From positions 2,232,001 through 2,296,000 of the forward strand of contig NZ_CP031933.2 in the NCBI RefSeq assembly GCF_003606365.2: a stretch of 64,000 bases of DNA, written 5' to 3'. The notes beneath the pieces are model-generated. The model was not told the origin of the DNA and did no database searches. It was given only the letters and a program-made list of their open reading frames with translations. Of this stretch, positions 9,719 to 19,099 are shown in pieces (position 1 is the stretch's first letter; every line of letters begins with the position of its first letter). Both the position numbers and the translations under genes were made by a program. The stretch is from Companilactobacillus zhachilii. GTDB taxonomy: Bacteria; Bacillota; Bacilli; Lactobacillales; Lactobacillaceae.

Positions 9719-9753
9719 AAGGACGCTAAACAGCGTCCTTAATTATTTTAAGG
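9719..9753 (-). promoter_or_regulatory. Attenuator upstream of the ABC-F gene (terminator/anti-terminator)
   Basis: On the minus strand, hairpin CCTTAA-AATAA-TTAAGG (9753 to 9737) overlaps the 5' arm of terminator AAGGACGC-TGTTTA-GCGTCCTT (9740 to 9719), which runs into a T tract. The two cannot form together. About 75 bases upstream lies a three-codon frame TTG AGA AAT TAA (9840-9829) with AGAGAGGAA eight bases before it. This layout fits ribosome-stalling attenuation of an antibiotic-protection gene. The hairpin could instead simply terminate murA. Confidence 0.6.
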
Positions 9754-9900
9754 AAGCACTGTTGGGAAAATAAGCCAAATCAAACTACACACAATATTTA
9801 ACATATTTGTATAATTTAAAATTTGAACTTAATTTCTCAACGGCGCACTTCCTCTCTGGTTTTAAACTATAAATAAATTTATCAGGTTAAATCATTTCTG

Positions 9901-11181
9901 TCAAGACTCAATTAAATCGTCTTCACCAATCAATTTAACATCTGCACCTAAACAATGTAATTTCCAAACAACTTGATCGTAACCGCGCAAGATATTTTCA
10001 GCATGGTCAATAACTGTTTGACCTTCAGCCAAAAGTCCGGCAATCATCAAACAGGCACCAGCTCTGATTTCATCAGCACTCACGTTAGCACCTTTCAATT
10101 TGGCACCACCATGGACAAAAATCAAATCGTTTTCACTTGTAATATCGGCACCCATCTTCGTCAATTGTGAAATATGTTTTACACGCTTGGGATAGATTGT
10201 GTCAATAACCATTGCCTCACCGCTCGCTTTCATCAAAAGTGGCGTGATCGGTTGTTGAAGGTCAGTCGCAAAACCTGGATATGGCATTGTCTTGATATTA
10301 ACGGCTTTCAAATCTGGAGATGGCTTAACATAAATACTATCTTCACCAACTTCCAAATTAACGCCCATTTCATCTAATTTAGCTAAAAAGGCATCTAAAT
10401 GTTCACTAATGATATTTTTAACTAAAATATCTCCGCCGTTAGCAGCAGCTAAACTCAAATAAGTTCCGGCTTCAATTCGGTCAGGAATAATTGTATGTGC
10501 ATTGTTAGAACGAAGCGTATCAACACCTTCGATACGAATCGTTTCCGTACCAACACCACGAATAACCGCACCCATGTTGTTTAAGAATGTTGCTAAATCA
10601 ATAATTTCTGGTTCTTTAGCCGCATTTTCAATCACAGTTGTCCCCTTAGCCTTAACAGCTGCCAAGATAACGTTGATTGTTGCACCAACAGAAACCATAT
10701 CTAAAAAGATTTTTGCTCCCTTGAGGCCTTCTTCAGGAGTGGTAATAATGATTTGCCCATGTTTGTTCTCAACGTGTGCACCTAATGCTTCAAATCCCTT
10801 GATATGTTGGTCAATAGGACGTGGTCCAATATCATCACCGCCAGGAAAACCTACGACAGCCTTACCAAAACGACCCAGCATGGCACCCATGAAATAATAA
10901 GAAGCACGTAAACTACTTACCTTACCACTAGGTAACTCGGCAAATTGGATTTTGGTCGGATCAATTTGCAATACATCATTATTCATTTCTGAAGTAACGT
11001 TCATATCTTTCAAAATAGAACGTAAATTTTTTACATCTCTAATTTGGGGAACAGAATCTAATACTACAGGCGTATCAGATAAAATGGCTGCAGGAATCAA
11101 CGCTACGGTGCTGTTTTTAGCACCACCAATAGTCACTTCACCCGATAATTTCTTTCCACCGTTGATTACAAGTTTTTGCAT
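9901..11181 (-). CDS. murA: UDP-N-acetylglucosamine 1-carboxyvinyltransferase with Asp in the catalytic Cys position
   Basis: Enolpyruvyl transferase catalysing the first committed step of peptidoglycan synthesis. The 426-aa protein starts with [19 protein letters not shown], and the catalytic loop reads [20 protein letters not shown] around residue 117. In most MurA proteins this loop has Cys (PGGC); here it is Asp. Asp at this position is known to keep activity and block fosfomycin alkylation, so intrinsic fosfomycin resistance is predicted. The gene next to pyrG corresponds to the second Firmicutes paralogue (MurZ/MurA2). Confidence 0.95.
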   Translation of the reverse strand: MQKLVINGGKKLSGEVTIGGAKNSTVALIPAAILSDTPVVLDSVPQIRDVKNLRSILKDMNVTSEMNNDVLQIDPTKIQFAELPSGKVSSLRASYYFMGAMLGRFGKAVVGFPGGDDIGPRPIDQHIKGFEALGAHVENKHGQIIITTPEEGLKGAKIFLDMVSVGATINVILAAVKAKGTTVIENAAKEPEIIDLATFLNNMGAVIRGVGTETIRIEGVDTLRSNNAHTIIPDRIEAGTYLSLAAANGGDILVKNIISEHLDAFLAKLDEMGVNLEVGEDSIYVKPSPDLKAVNIKTMPYPGFATDLQQPITPLLMKASGEAMVIDTIYPKRVKHISQLTKMGADITSENDLIFVHGGAKLKGANVSADEIRAGACLMIAGLLAEGQTVIDHAENILRGYDQVVWKLHCLGADVKLIGEDDLIES

Positions 11182-11221
11182 AAGCTTTTTCCTAACTATA
11201 TTTAACTACTTCAAAAGAAGA

Positions 11222-12847
11222 CTACATGTTATCTTCTTCAAGGCCTGAAGCTGCACCGATAAATCCTTTGAACAAGCCTTCTGGTCTAGTAGGTCTTGAC
11301 AAGAATTCTGGATGGTATTGAGCAGCAACGAAGAACTTGTTTTCAGGAATTTCAATTACTTCGACCAAACGGTTGTCTGGTGAAACACCTGAGAATACTA
11401 AGCCAAGATCTTCGAATTGTTTACGATATTCATTGTTAAATTCGTATCTGTGACGATGTCTTTCTTGGATAACTGATTGATTGTCATAAGCAGCAGCTGC
11501 TTTTGAACCTTCTTTTAGTTTACATGGATAAGCACCTAAACGTAAAGTACCACCACGATCTTCAACATCTTTCTTATCAGCCATGATGTCGATAACCTTG
11601 TTGGCAGCATTTTCATCAACTTCACCAGTTGTAGCATCCTTGATACCAGCTACATTTCTAGCAAATTCGATACTTGCCATTTGCATACCTAAACAAATAC
11701 CCAAATATGGAACATCATGTTCACGAGCATACTTAATTGTTGTGATCATACCTTCAAGACCACGGCTACCAAAACCACCAGGTACTAGAATACCATCTGA
11801 ATCTTTGAGGTAATCAGCCACATTGTCTTCAGTAATTAAATCTGCTGAAATTTTTTCTAGTTCTATCTCTGTATTATAAGCATATCCAGCGGCACGTAAA
11901 GCTTCCGTAACGGAAATATAGGCATCTTGTAACTTTGTATATTTACCAACTAAAGTGATCTTTGTCTTATGTTTCAAGTTGTGAACACGGTCAACTAGCT
12001 TGTTCCAGTTTGCCATGTCAGCTTTCTTTGTATCTAAGTGCAAGTAACGACAAACGATATCATCAAAGTTTTGAGCTTGTAGGTTCAATGGAATATCGTA
12101 AAGTGAGCTTGCATCACGTGATTCAATAACTGCTTCAGGATCAACATCACAGAATGAAGCAATCTTGTCTTTCATGTTTTGTGGCATTGGTAATTCAGTT
12201 CTAACAACTAAGATGTTAGGTTGGATACCGATTCCACGAAGTTCTTTAACACTGTGTTGTGTTGGCTTTGTCTTCATTTCGCCAGCAGCCTTCAAGTAAG
12301 GTACTAGTGATGTATGAATATAAACAACGTTTTCTGAACCAACTTCAGCTTTCATTTGACGTAATGCTTCAAGGTATGGTTGTGATTCGATATCACCAAC
12401 AGTACCACCAACTTCAGTGATAATAACATCTGAATCAGTTGTTGAAGCAGCACGCATAATTTTTTGTTTGATCATATCTGTAATATGTGGAATTACTTGG
12501 ACAGTTGCACCGTTGTAATCACCGTGACGTTCGCGACGAATTACTTCAGAATAAATCTTACCTGTTGTAACGTTTGAGTATTTGTTCAAATCGTTATCAA
12601 TGAATCTTTCATAGTGTCCCAAATCAAGGTCAGTTTCTGTACCATCGTTAGTAACATAAACTTCACCATGTTGATAAGGACTCATTGTTCCTGGATCCAC
12701 GTTAATATAAGGATCAAATTTTTGCATTGTCACCTTAAGGCCGCGATTCTTTAATAGTCTACCAAGGGATGCGGCAACAATTCCCTTACCTAATGATGAA
12801 ACAACTCCACCTGTAATAAAAATGTATTTAGTCATATCTTCCTCCAC
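11222..12847 (-). CDS. pyrG: CTP synthase
   Basis: Makes CTP from UTP, ATP and glutamine. The 541-aa protein has the N-terminal synthetase domain ([17 protein letters not shown] at residue 6, VEVGGT-type motif [13 protein letters not shown]) and a C-terminal class I glutamine amidotransferase with nucleophile motif YLGICLGMQ near residue 380 and the QYHPEF histidine motif. The frame carries five extra codons before TKYIF and GAGG sits close upstream, so the start could be the ATG at residue 5. A GGGC-start attenuator leader precedes it. Confidence 0.96.
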   Translation of the reverse strand: MEEDMTKYIFITGGVVSSLGKGIVAASLGRLLKNRGLKVTMQKFDPYINVDPGTMSPYQHGEVYVTNDGTETDLDLGHYERFIDNDLNKYSNVTTGKIYSEVIRRERHGDYNGATVQVIPHITDMIKQKIMRAASTTDSDVIITEVGGTVGDIESQPYLEALRQMKAEVGSENVVYIHTSLVPYLKAAGEMKTKPTQHSVKELRGIGIQPNILVVRTELPMPQNMKDKIASFCDVDPEAVIESRDASSLYDIPLNLQAQNFDDIVCRYLHLDTKKADMANWNKLVDRVHNLKHKTKITLVGKYTKLQDAYISVTEALRAAGYAYNTEIELEKISADLITEDNVADYLKDSDGILVPGGFGSRGLEGMITTIKYAREHDVPYLGICLGMQMASIEFARNVAGIKDATTGEVDENAANKVIDIMADKKDVEDRGGTLRLGAYPCKLKEGSKAAAAYDNQSVIQERHRHRYEFNNEYRKQFEDLGLVFSGVSPDNRLVEVIEIPENKFFVAAQYHPEFLSRPTRPEGLFKGFIGAASGLEEDNM

Positions 12848-12879
12848 ATATTAATTCTAGGGATTTCTTAATCGCAAAA

Positions 12880-12976
12880 ATAAAAAGTCCCCTATTCAAC
12901 ATGAACAGGGAACTTGAATTTGTCTATCCTAATAGAGCCCGAACTATATAATACCGTGATATGTTCGAGTCGTCAA
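12880..12976 (-). promoter_or_regulatory. pyrG promoter and CTP-responsive attenuator
   Basis: On the minus strand, -35 TTGACG (12976-12971), a 17-base spacer and -10 TATTAT (12953-12948) lead to a transcript predicted to start GGGC at 12940. About 26 bases on comes a terminator: GTTCCCTGTTC paired with GAATAGGGGAC, then TTTTT (12914-12880). This is the layout known for Bacillus subtilis pyrG. There, low CTP causes G residues to be added at the 5' end; the G tract pairs with the C-rich terminator arm and allows read-through. Confidence 0.85.
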
Positions 12977-12999
12977 ACTTTTAATTCAAAAAATTAAAC

Positions 13000-13659
13000 T
13001 TATTTATTGCTGTCTTCGTCGTCATCATCTTCGACGTCGTCATCATCGTCATCATCTTCGTCTGAAAGATCGATATCTTCATCGTCATCATCCGCATCAA
13101 ATTCTGACAATTGGCCTTCAATACCATCTTCAAGACTATCATCATGTTCATCGTCGTCATCGTCATCAACTGATGTCAAATCTGAGTTAGTGAACTTAGA
13201 TAAGTCCGGACCATTGTCTGATGAACCATCACTGTCATCGTCATCATCCATATCAGATACACTTAAATCAGTATCATCATCGTAATCGACAACATCGTCA
13301 TCTTCATCATCGTCACTCAAGAAGGCATTAACCTTTTGAGCAGCTTTATGAGTATTTTCGGTACCATTATCCTCAGGGTGATTTACTTCTTCATCGACTG
13401 AATCATATGGATACCACTTACGTAGACCCCAAACATTTTCGCCGAGTGAAAGAAAACTACCGTCATTATTTAAATCTGTATAGAATTGAGGAAGTGATTC
13501 CTTAATATCATCATCAGACTTGCCCAAATAATCTTGAATTTCATTAACGATATCTGAGAAGTTCATTACTTCTTTATTGTTGTTGTTTAGAATCTCATAG
13601 GCAACCTCAATCAATGAGAGTTCGTCCTTGTTTTGATCCTTGAATTTATCAAACTTCAA
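13000..13659 (-). CDS. rpoE: RNA polymerase delta subunit
   Basis: Delta modulates RNA polymerase recycling and promoter selectivity in Firmicutes. Residues 1-90 form the HARE-HTH domain (SLIEVAYEIL, NVWGLRKWYPYD). From about residue 95 on the protein is an extreme Asp/Glu-rich tail, somewhat longer than in B. subtilis delta (219 versus about 173 aa). The start is a TTG at 13659 with GAAAGGA 11 bases upstream. The low-complexity tail makes GAT/GAC repeats that could vary in length between strains. Confidence 0.95.
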   Translation of the reverse strand: MKFDKFKDQNKDELSLIEVAYEILNNNNKEVMNFSDIVNEIQDYLGKSDDDIKESLPQFYTDLNNDGSFLSLGENVWGLRKWYPYDSVDEEVNHPEDNGTENTHKAAQKVNAFLSDDDEDDDVVDYDDDTDLSVSDMDDDDDSDGSSDNGPDLSKFTNSDLTSVDDDDDDEHDDSLEDGIEGQLSEFDADDDDEDIDLSDEDDDDDDDVEDDDDEDSNK

Positions 13660-13705
13660 ACGTGTACACGTCCTTTCGCAGCGTCTTACTTATAATGATA
13701 TAGAC

Positions 13706-14146
13706 CTAGGCACTAAAAATCAATCTAAACTTATAATTACCTATTACATTATTGTCGTAAATCAAATCATAATCAATGTTTATTTTTCCAGAAAGCGGAT
13801 TACTTACAATTTCGACCTTGGAATCCTTCGTATATGTGTCTAAAGGTAATACTCCATATTCAGTTTCCAAATGACCAGTATTGTGCTCTTGATGGGTAAA
13901 ATACAACAATGATGCTAAATTGGTCGACTTAGCAACACGTTTAACATGAATTTCACCTTTTTCCGTAATCTTAACTAGGATTGATGCCTTATCATTATTT
14001 TCTAGACTTTCGTTAAATCTTAAATAAATTGAATTTCCGATTTGAGTAAATTTACCCGGTTCAGAAATTTTAGTATGTGTTAATTCTCCCGATTGCAATG
14101 TCTCAATATTTAAATCGACATTTATATTAAAACTATTATTTTCCAA
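13706..14146 (-). CDS. DUF1934 family beta-barrel protein (YwiB-like)
   Basis: A 146-aa cytoplasmic protein, nearly all beta strands, with the family pattern of an N-terminal strand pair, GNSIYLRFNE near 37-46, and C-terminal GKINIDYDLIYDNNVIGNYKFRL. DUF1934 proteins commonly neighbour argS, rpoE or pyrG in Firmicutes, which supports the assignment. The function is unknown; a calycin-like ligand-binding barrel is the usual suggestion. Confidence 0.8.
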   Translation of the reverse strand: MENNSFNINVDLNIETLQSGELTHTKISEPGKFTQIGNSIYLRFNESLENNDKASILVKITEKGEIHVKRVAKSTNLASLLYFTHQEHNTGHLETEYGVLPLDTYTKDSKVEIVSNPLSGKINIDYDLIYDNNVIGNYKFRLIFSA

Positions 14147-14187
14147 TACCCTATAGCCTCTACATGATAAAATTATATTAATAAAGT

Positions 14188-14366
14188 GCCGCCTCCGGGT
14201 GTGCTCAACATTAACCTGCCGTGGGGACCGATTCGAGCCAAGGTCTCGAATCTCGCTTTGAAGCCTTGCAAAAACCGCAAGTCTCCAAAGTCGTCCCGTA
14301 CTGTAAGGACTAAAGTCCTAACAGTACCTGCACGGCTGGTTAATGTTGAGCACACCCTCCGGCTAA
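14188..14366 (-). repeat. Family A structured repeat, copy A5 (reverse)
   Basis: The outer stem is GTGTGCTCAACATTAACC with GGTTAATGTTGAGCACAC, perfect over 18 pairs. The inner hairpin has the variant TTTGGAGACTTGC/GCAAGGCTTCAAA, compensated on both sides. It forms an island with A6. Confidence 0.92.
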
Positions 14367-14540
14367 TTTATTTTTTGTTCCAATTATTCTTAAACTTTGA
14401 GTTACAAATTAATAATAATTTTCTATTACTAAAATGTTAACTATTTCAACTGAATAAGATATGCGACAAATAGTAACTTATTTCTGACTAAACTAAAGTT
14501 TACAAATTTCAAAATTGTGATTACCTTTGATAAAGAAAAC
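14367..14540. other. AT-rich spacer between A5 and A6
   Basis: No open frame, hairpin or similarity to the spacer module of the other islands is visible. It may hold the DUF1934-rpoE promoter, but none could be fixed. Confidence 0.5.
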
Positions 14541-14722
14541 CTAGCTGGAAGAAACAAGAATTTAGGTCGCTGTGAAGGTGGCGTTAGTGCTTCAGCACTT
14601 ACACCACGGGACGAGTTTTGAAATTCGAGCGATTTTCTCGAAGTTCAAAATCGAGATTCGAGACCGCTTTTTGGCTCGAATCGGTCCCCATAGCGACCTA
14701 AATTCTTGTTTCTGGAAGCGGC
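14541..14722 (+). repeat. Family A structured repeat, copy A6 (forward)
   Basis: The outer stem is AACAAGAATTTAGGTCGC with GCGACCTAAATTCTTGTT. The inner hairpin uses TTCGAG/CTCGAA instead of TTCGC/GCGAA, a paired change. It ends 55 bases before the lipoyl-transfer gene. Confidence 0.92.
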
Positions 14723-14776
14723 CTATACAATATATTTAACTTGTAACATTTAGACTAAATTAAAAGAAGTGATTAA

Positions 14777-15589
14777 GTGAACAACACTATTATATTATAC
14801 GACCAAAAAATTAGCTCTAACAAAGATATGCTTGTTCCATTTTCAGACACTGGGGCTATTTTAAAATTTGTTTCTGAGAATCATCAACCCGTAATCCACT
14901 TTTGGACTACGCCGCCAACGGTTATTTTAGGAATGCAAGACAAGCGATTGCACAATTTATCGGCTGGCCTGCAAATGTTATCTGATAAAGATTATCTTTT
15001 CTACTTACGAAACTCTGGCGGTCTGGGAGTTGTGACAGATGCTGGTATTCTCAATTGCACGCTTTTTTTACCTGATAAAGATAACCTTTTAATCGATGAT
15101 GCTTACGAAAAAATGTATTCTTTATTACGAAAGGCTTTTTCAAATCGGATTGAAACTGGTGAAATCACTCATTCTTACTGTCCCGGAACTTATGATTTGA
15201 GCATTGATGGCAAAAAATTTGCTGGTATTTCACAACGACGTGCTGGTAATGCGGTGGCAGTCATGGCCTATATTAGCATTAATGGCAATCAGAAAAAACG
15301 TAGTCAATTGATGAAGGATTTTTACGAAATAAGTAATTTTCCCAAACATCAAAAGTTTGACTATCCTGAAATTGACTTGCACGCTATGGAAAATCTAGAC
15401 TCATTATTGAATCGGAAGCTTTCCATTGATCAAGCTAAGCAGGAAATTATAAACGTTATTTCCACTGAATATCAAATCAATCGCGAAGAGTTTTTCATCA
15501 TTCAAAATTCATTGCCTTACCAAGAAGCCTATAATACCACCTTAACCGACCTAATTAAACGTAACAAAATTTTATTGGAGGACAAATAA
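14777..15589 (+). CDS. Octanoyl/lipoyl protein transferase, LipL-like
   Basis: A 270-aa member of the lipoate ligase/octanoyltransferase fold. It has the RNSGGLGVVTDAGILN motif near residue 78 and the SYCPGTYDLSIDGKKFAGISQRR region near 135. The Cys in SYCPG corresponds to the thioester-forming residue of LipL, which moves octanoyl or lipoyl groups between GcvH and E2 subunits. A lipoate ligase role cannot be excluded. The start is GTG with AGAAGTGA upstream. The stop overlaps the next start (TAATG), so it is translationally coupled to the HD gene. Confidence 0.8.
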   Translation: MNNTIILYDQKISSNKDMLVPFSDTGAILKFVSENHQPVIHFWTTPPTVILGMQDKRLHNLSAGLQMLSDKDYLFYLRNSGGLGVVTDAGILNCTLFLPDKDNLLIDDAYEKMYSLLRKAFSNRIETGEITHSYCPGTYDLSIDGKKFAGISQRRAGNAVAVMAYISINGNQKKRSQLMKDFYEISNFPKHQKFDYPEIDLHAMENLDSLLNRKLSIDQAKQEIINVISTEYQINREEFFIIQNSLPYQEAYNTTLTDLIKRNKILLEDK

Positions 15590-16932
15590 TGTCATATAAC
15601 GTTCAAATGCTACCTCGCGAGAAAGTTTTCCGCGATCCGATTCATAATTACATTCATATTCAACACAAAGTCATTCTCGACTTGATAAATACCAAAGAAT
15701 TTCAACGTCTTCGTCGGGTTAAGCAATTGGGAACTTCATCTTTTACTTTCCAAGGCGCTGAACATTCACGCTTCACTCACTGCATGGGTGTCTATGAGAT
15801 AACTCGTCAAATTTGCGATAATTTTCAACGTAACTATCCCACTAAAGCACCTGGAGACGGACTTTGGGATGATAACGAACGTATTGTAGCGCTCTGTGCC
15901 GCTCTTTTGCATGATGTTGGCCACGGTGCTTACTCACATACATTTGAACACATCTTTAAAACCGATCATGAAATGTGGACGCAAAGAATCATTACCTCAC
16001 CTGAAACAGAAATCAATGCCGTCTTACGACAAGTTTCTGATGATTTCCCTGAAAAAGTTGCTGGTGTCATTGCTCACACTTATCCCAATCCACAGGTTGT
16101 ACAAATGATTTCTAGCCAAGTTGATGCCGATCGAATGGATTACTTGTTACGTGATGCTTACTTCACTGGCACAAAATATGGGATGTTTGATTTAACTAGA
16201 ATTTTACGGGTAATGCGTCCCTACAAAGGTGGTATTGCTTTTGACAAAGATGGTATGCACGCCGTTGAAGATTATATCGTCAGTCGTTTCCAAATGTATC
16301 AACAAGTTTATTTCCACCCCGTTTCTCGTGGTATGGAAGTTGTTTTAACTAAATTATTGCAACGCGCTAAGGACTTATATGAACATAACCACATGAACGG
16401 TTTTGAAATGCCAAGTTTATTAATTCCATTCTTCGAAAATAAAGTAACAATTAATGATTATCTATTGCTGGATGACGGCATTTTGAACACCTACTTCACC
16501 CTTTGGCAAAGCTACCCCGATGAAATTCTAAAAGATTTAGCTTACCGTTTCTTATCCAGAAAACCATTCAAATCATCTGAATATGATAAAACAACCGAAC
16601 ACATGCTACCCGACCTAGCTGATATCGTAGAAAACGTCGGCTTTGACAAAAACTACTACACAGCCACTAACACTAGCTACGATTTACCATATGATGTTTA
16701 CAACCCTAATTCCAATAAGAGCCGTACACAGATTGAAATTATGCAAGACGACGGCTCCTTACTAGAATTATCAACCATCAGCCGACTAGTCAATGCCTTA
16801 ACTGGCCGCATCTTAGGTGATGAACGATTCTATTTCCCTAAATCAATGCTAATCAAACACTCCGACGATATCTTTAGTGAAGATTATGAAAAATTCCAGA
16901 AACACATTCATAACGATAAAATCGTGAAGTAA
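15589..16932 (+). CDS. HD-domain phosphohydrolase, YwfO-like
   Basis: A 447-aa dNTPase-like metal-dependent hydrolase. It begins with the family signature VFRDPIHNYIHI. The HD residues are H in EHSRFTHCMG (near 64), HD in ALLHDVGHGAYSHTFEH (near 107) and D in VDADRMDYLLRDAYFTG. YwfO-type proteins hydrolyse dNTPs and are found widely in lactobacilli. The substrate is inferred from family only. Its start overlaps the lipL-like stop by one base; copy A7 begins 77 bases after its stop. Confidence 0.9.
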   Translation: MSYNVQMLPREKVFRDPIHNYIHIQHKVILDLINTKEFQRLRRVKQLGTSSFTFQGAEHSRFTHCMGVYEITRQICDNFQRNYPTKAPGDGLWDDNERIVALCAALLHDVGHGAYSHTFEHIFKTDHEMWTQRIITSPETEINAVLRQVSDDFPEKVAGVIAHTYPNPQVVQMISSQVDADRMDYLLRDAYFTGTKYGMFDLTRILRVMRPYKGGIAFDKDGMHAVEDYIVSRFQMYQQVYFHPVSRGMEVVLTKLLQRAKDLYEHNHMNGFEMPSLLIPFFENKVTINDYLLLDDGILNTYFTLWQSYPDEILKDLAYRFLSRKPFKSSEYDKTTEHMLPDLADIVENVGFDKNYYTATNTSYDLPYDVYNPNSNKSRTQIEIMQDDGSLLELSTISRLVNALTGRILGDERFYFPKSMLIKHSDDIFSEDYEKFQKHIHNDKIVK

Positions 16933-17008
16933 AGACATCAAAAATAAAAATAATTCTCTATCATTCTAAGTAATTAATTTCACATCCACTTATATACACT
17001 CAAAAACC

Positions 17009-17188
17009 CTAGCCAGCGGGGATGGAAACTTTTGGCAGCAGTGCAGGTGTTGTTGGTGCTTTAGCACCTACAACACGGGACGAGTTTTGAAATTCGCGGT
17101 TTATGCGAAGTTCAAAATCGAGACTTGAGACCTTGGCTCAAGTCGGTCCCCACCGCAGCCAAAAGTTTTCATCCCCGTTGGTGGCATA
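17009..17188 (+). repeat. Family A structured repeat, copy A7 (forward, unpaired)
   Basis: The outer stem is GGGGATGGAAACTTTTGGC with GCCAAAAGTTTTCATCCCC. The first hairpin is fully paired as GTGTTGTTGGTGC-TTTA-GCACCTACAACAC. No reverse partner is present. It ends about 150 bases before glpD. Confidence 0.92.
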
Positions 17189-17202
17189 TTTCAAAGCAAA
17201 TG

Positions 17203-17219
17203 ATAGAAAACGCTTTCAA
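17203..17219 (+). promoter_or_regulatory. Probable CcpA cre site upstream of glpD
   Basis: ATAGAAAACGCTTTCAA closely fits the catabolite-responsive consensus WTGNAANCGNWNNCW with one mismatch. Its position 117 bases before the glpD start suggests glucose repression of glycerol-3-phosphate oxidation. Confidence 0.65.
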
Positions 17220-17335
17220 CTTCTCCATTATTTTATTAAAATAAAACTAACATATTTTGATATCTTTTTTGTGCAATTTTCAGCAGATGAGTTTATGCTT
17301 ATTTTGCCAGAATGTACGAAATACAGGAGGTTATC

Positions 17336-19030
17336 ATGACAGAATTTTCTAACAAAACTAGATCCGACAATTTACAAAAAATGCAAGATCAAGTCTTAGA
17401 TTTATTAGTTATCGGTGGTGGGATTACTGGTAGTGGAATTGCCTTAGATGCTCAAACCCGAAATATTCAAACCGGCTTAATTGAAATGCGTGACTTTGCT
17501 TCGGGAACTTCGAGTCGTTCAACCAAATTAGTTCACGGTGGATTACGTTATCTCAAACAAGCAGCCATCAAAGAAGTTCACGAAGTCGGTAGTGAACGTG
17601 CTCTTGTTTATAACAATGCCCCTCATGTAACAACACCACTTAAAATGATGCTACCCTTTTACGAAGATGGAACTTTCGGTCCTTTCACAACTGCCATTGG
17701 CTTAGATGTGTACGACCGCTTGGCACAAGTTAAACGCTCCGAACGTAAATACATGCTGAATGCCCATGACGCCTTGGAACGTGAACCTTATCTTAAAGGT
17801 GAAAATATGAAAGGTGCTGGTGTTTACGTTGAATATCGTACCGACGATGCCCGTTTAACACTAGAAGTCTTGAAAAAAGCCAATTCTGAGGGTGCTTTAA
17901 TTGCTAATTATGTTAAAGCAACTGGTTTACTTTACGACTCTAACAATAAAATTTGTGGTGTTATTTTCAAAAATCTTATCGACGGTTCAACTGGAGAAAT
18001 CCATGCTAAAAAAGTTATTAACGCCTGTGGACCTTGGGTCGATGAAATTAGACAAATGGATAATTCCGATAAAGGCAAGCACCTTCATTTAACAAAAGGC
18101 GTCCATTTAGTTATCGATAGCGATAAATTTCCAATTTCTAATTCAGTCTACTTTGATACCCCATTCCACGACGGTCGTATGATGTTTGCCATCCCTCGTG
18201 AAGGCAAAACTTATATCGGAACAACCGACACTACTTGGACAGCAGATCCAAAGGAACCAAATATTACAGCGAACGATGTCACATATATTTTAGCCGCTGC
18301 CAATCAAATGTTTGATTTGCCACAATATTTAACACCTGATGATGTTGAAAGTGGTTGGTCTGGTGTTAGACCGTTGATTCAAGAAGAAGGCAAATCACCT
18401 TCCGAAATTTCACGAAAAGATGAAATCTTCCAATCAGATACCGACCTCTTATCTATCGCTGGTGGTAAATTAACGGGCTACCGCAAAATGGCTGAAAAAA
18501 TTGTTAATCGAGTAGCTGAACAATTAGCTGTCGAAACAAATTACGAATATAAAGATACTATCACTCAAGATTTAACCTTATCCGGTGGTGACGTTGGCGG
18601 TGACGATGGTTGGATGGAATTCTTTGATAAAGAAGTTCACGAAGGTATCATTAACTACGATTTAGACCGCGAAGACGCTGAAAAATTAGTTCATCGTTAT
18701 GGTTCTAATGTTTCCAAAGTCTACCAACTATTGCCAGAAACTAAAACCAAAGCTCGCTTGCCAAGAATTGATTGGGCCATGCTAAATTATGGTCTCGAAT
18801 CAGAAATGGTTGAGCATCCGATTGACTATTTACTTCGTCGTAGCAGTCAAATGTTATTTAATATTAGTCACATGAAGAGTATTAAAACACCCGTTATTGA
18901 ATATATGAGTAAATACTATGATTGGGACGATGATACCAAACAAGCGATGACTGATGAAGTTAACGAGAAACTGGCACTAACGGATTTAAGTGAAATTAAA
19001 AAGAAATACGCTGAATATCAAAAGAAATAA
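17336..19030 (+). CDS. glpD: Glycerol-3-phosphate dehydrogenase/oxidase (FAD)
   Basis: A flavoprotein that oxidises glycerol-3-phosphate to dihydroxyacetone phosphate; many lactobacilli use it as an oxidase producing H2O2. The FAD-binding Rossmann motif LLVIGGGITGSGIALDA is near residue 22, then SSRSTKLVHGGLRYL, the substrate region MMFAIPREGKTYIGTTDT and the C-terminal helical domain. The frame opens eight codons earlier, but AGGAGG just before ATG 17336 fixes the start (564 aa). No glpK or glpF adjoins it. A cre site lies upstream and a strong terminator downstream. Confidence 0.95.
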   Translation: MTEFSNKTRSDNLQKMQDQVLDLLVIGGGITGSGIALDAQTRNIQTGLIEMRDFASGTSSRSTKLVHGGLRYLKQAAIKEVHEVGSERALVYNNAPHVTTPLKMMLPFYEDGTFGPFTTAIGLDVYDRLAQVKRSERKYMLNAHDALEREPYLKGENMKGAGVYVEYRTDDARLTLEVLKKANSEGALIANYVKATGLLYDSNNKICGVIFKNLIDGSTGEIHAKKVINACGPWVDEIRQMDNSDKGKHLHLTKGVHLVIDSDKFPISNSVYFDTPFHDGRMMFAIPREGKTYIGTTDTTWTADPKEPNITANDVTYILAAANQMFDLPQYLTPDDVESGWSGVRPLIQEEGKSPSEISRKDEIFQSDTDLLSIAGGKLTGYRKMAEKIVNRVAEQLAVETNYEYKDTITQDLTLSGGDVGGDDGWMEFFDKEVHEGIINYDLDREDAEKLVHRYGSNVSKVYQLLPETKTKARLPRIDWAMLNYGLESEMVEHPIDYLLRRSSQMLFNISHMKSIKTPVIEYMSKYYDWDDDTKQAMTDEVNEKLALTDLSEIKKKYAEYQKK

Positions 19031-19040
19031 AAACATTTAC

Positions 19041-19093
19041 AAAAAATCACAACATGACTTGAGAGGAATTCTCAAGCTATGTTGTGATTTTTT
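19041..19093. terminator. Terminator after glpD, bidirectional
   Basis: A long stem, AAAAAATCACAACAT with ATGTTGTGATTTTTT, has an inner CTTGAG/CTCAAG extension. It separates the converging glpD and WxL genes. Confidence 0.9.
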
Positions 19094-19099
19094 ATTATC

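Noticed and set aside
10502..10897. 131-codon frame opposite murA
   Set aside because: Antisense shadow of a conserved gene with no start signal.
13007..13285. Ser-rich frame opposite rpoE
   Set aside because: Mirror of the Asp/Glu-rich tail of the delta subunit; GAT/GAC repeats give TCATC strings on the other strand.
17103..17339. Open frame over copy A7 and the glpD leader
   Set aside because: Begins inside the repeat and runs over the cre and promoter region; no ribosome site.
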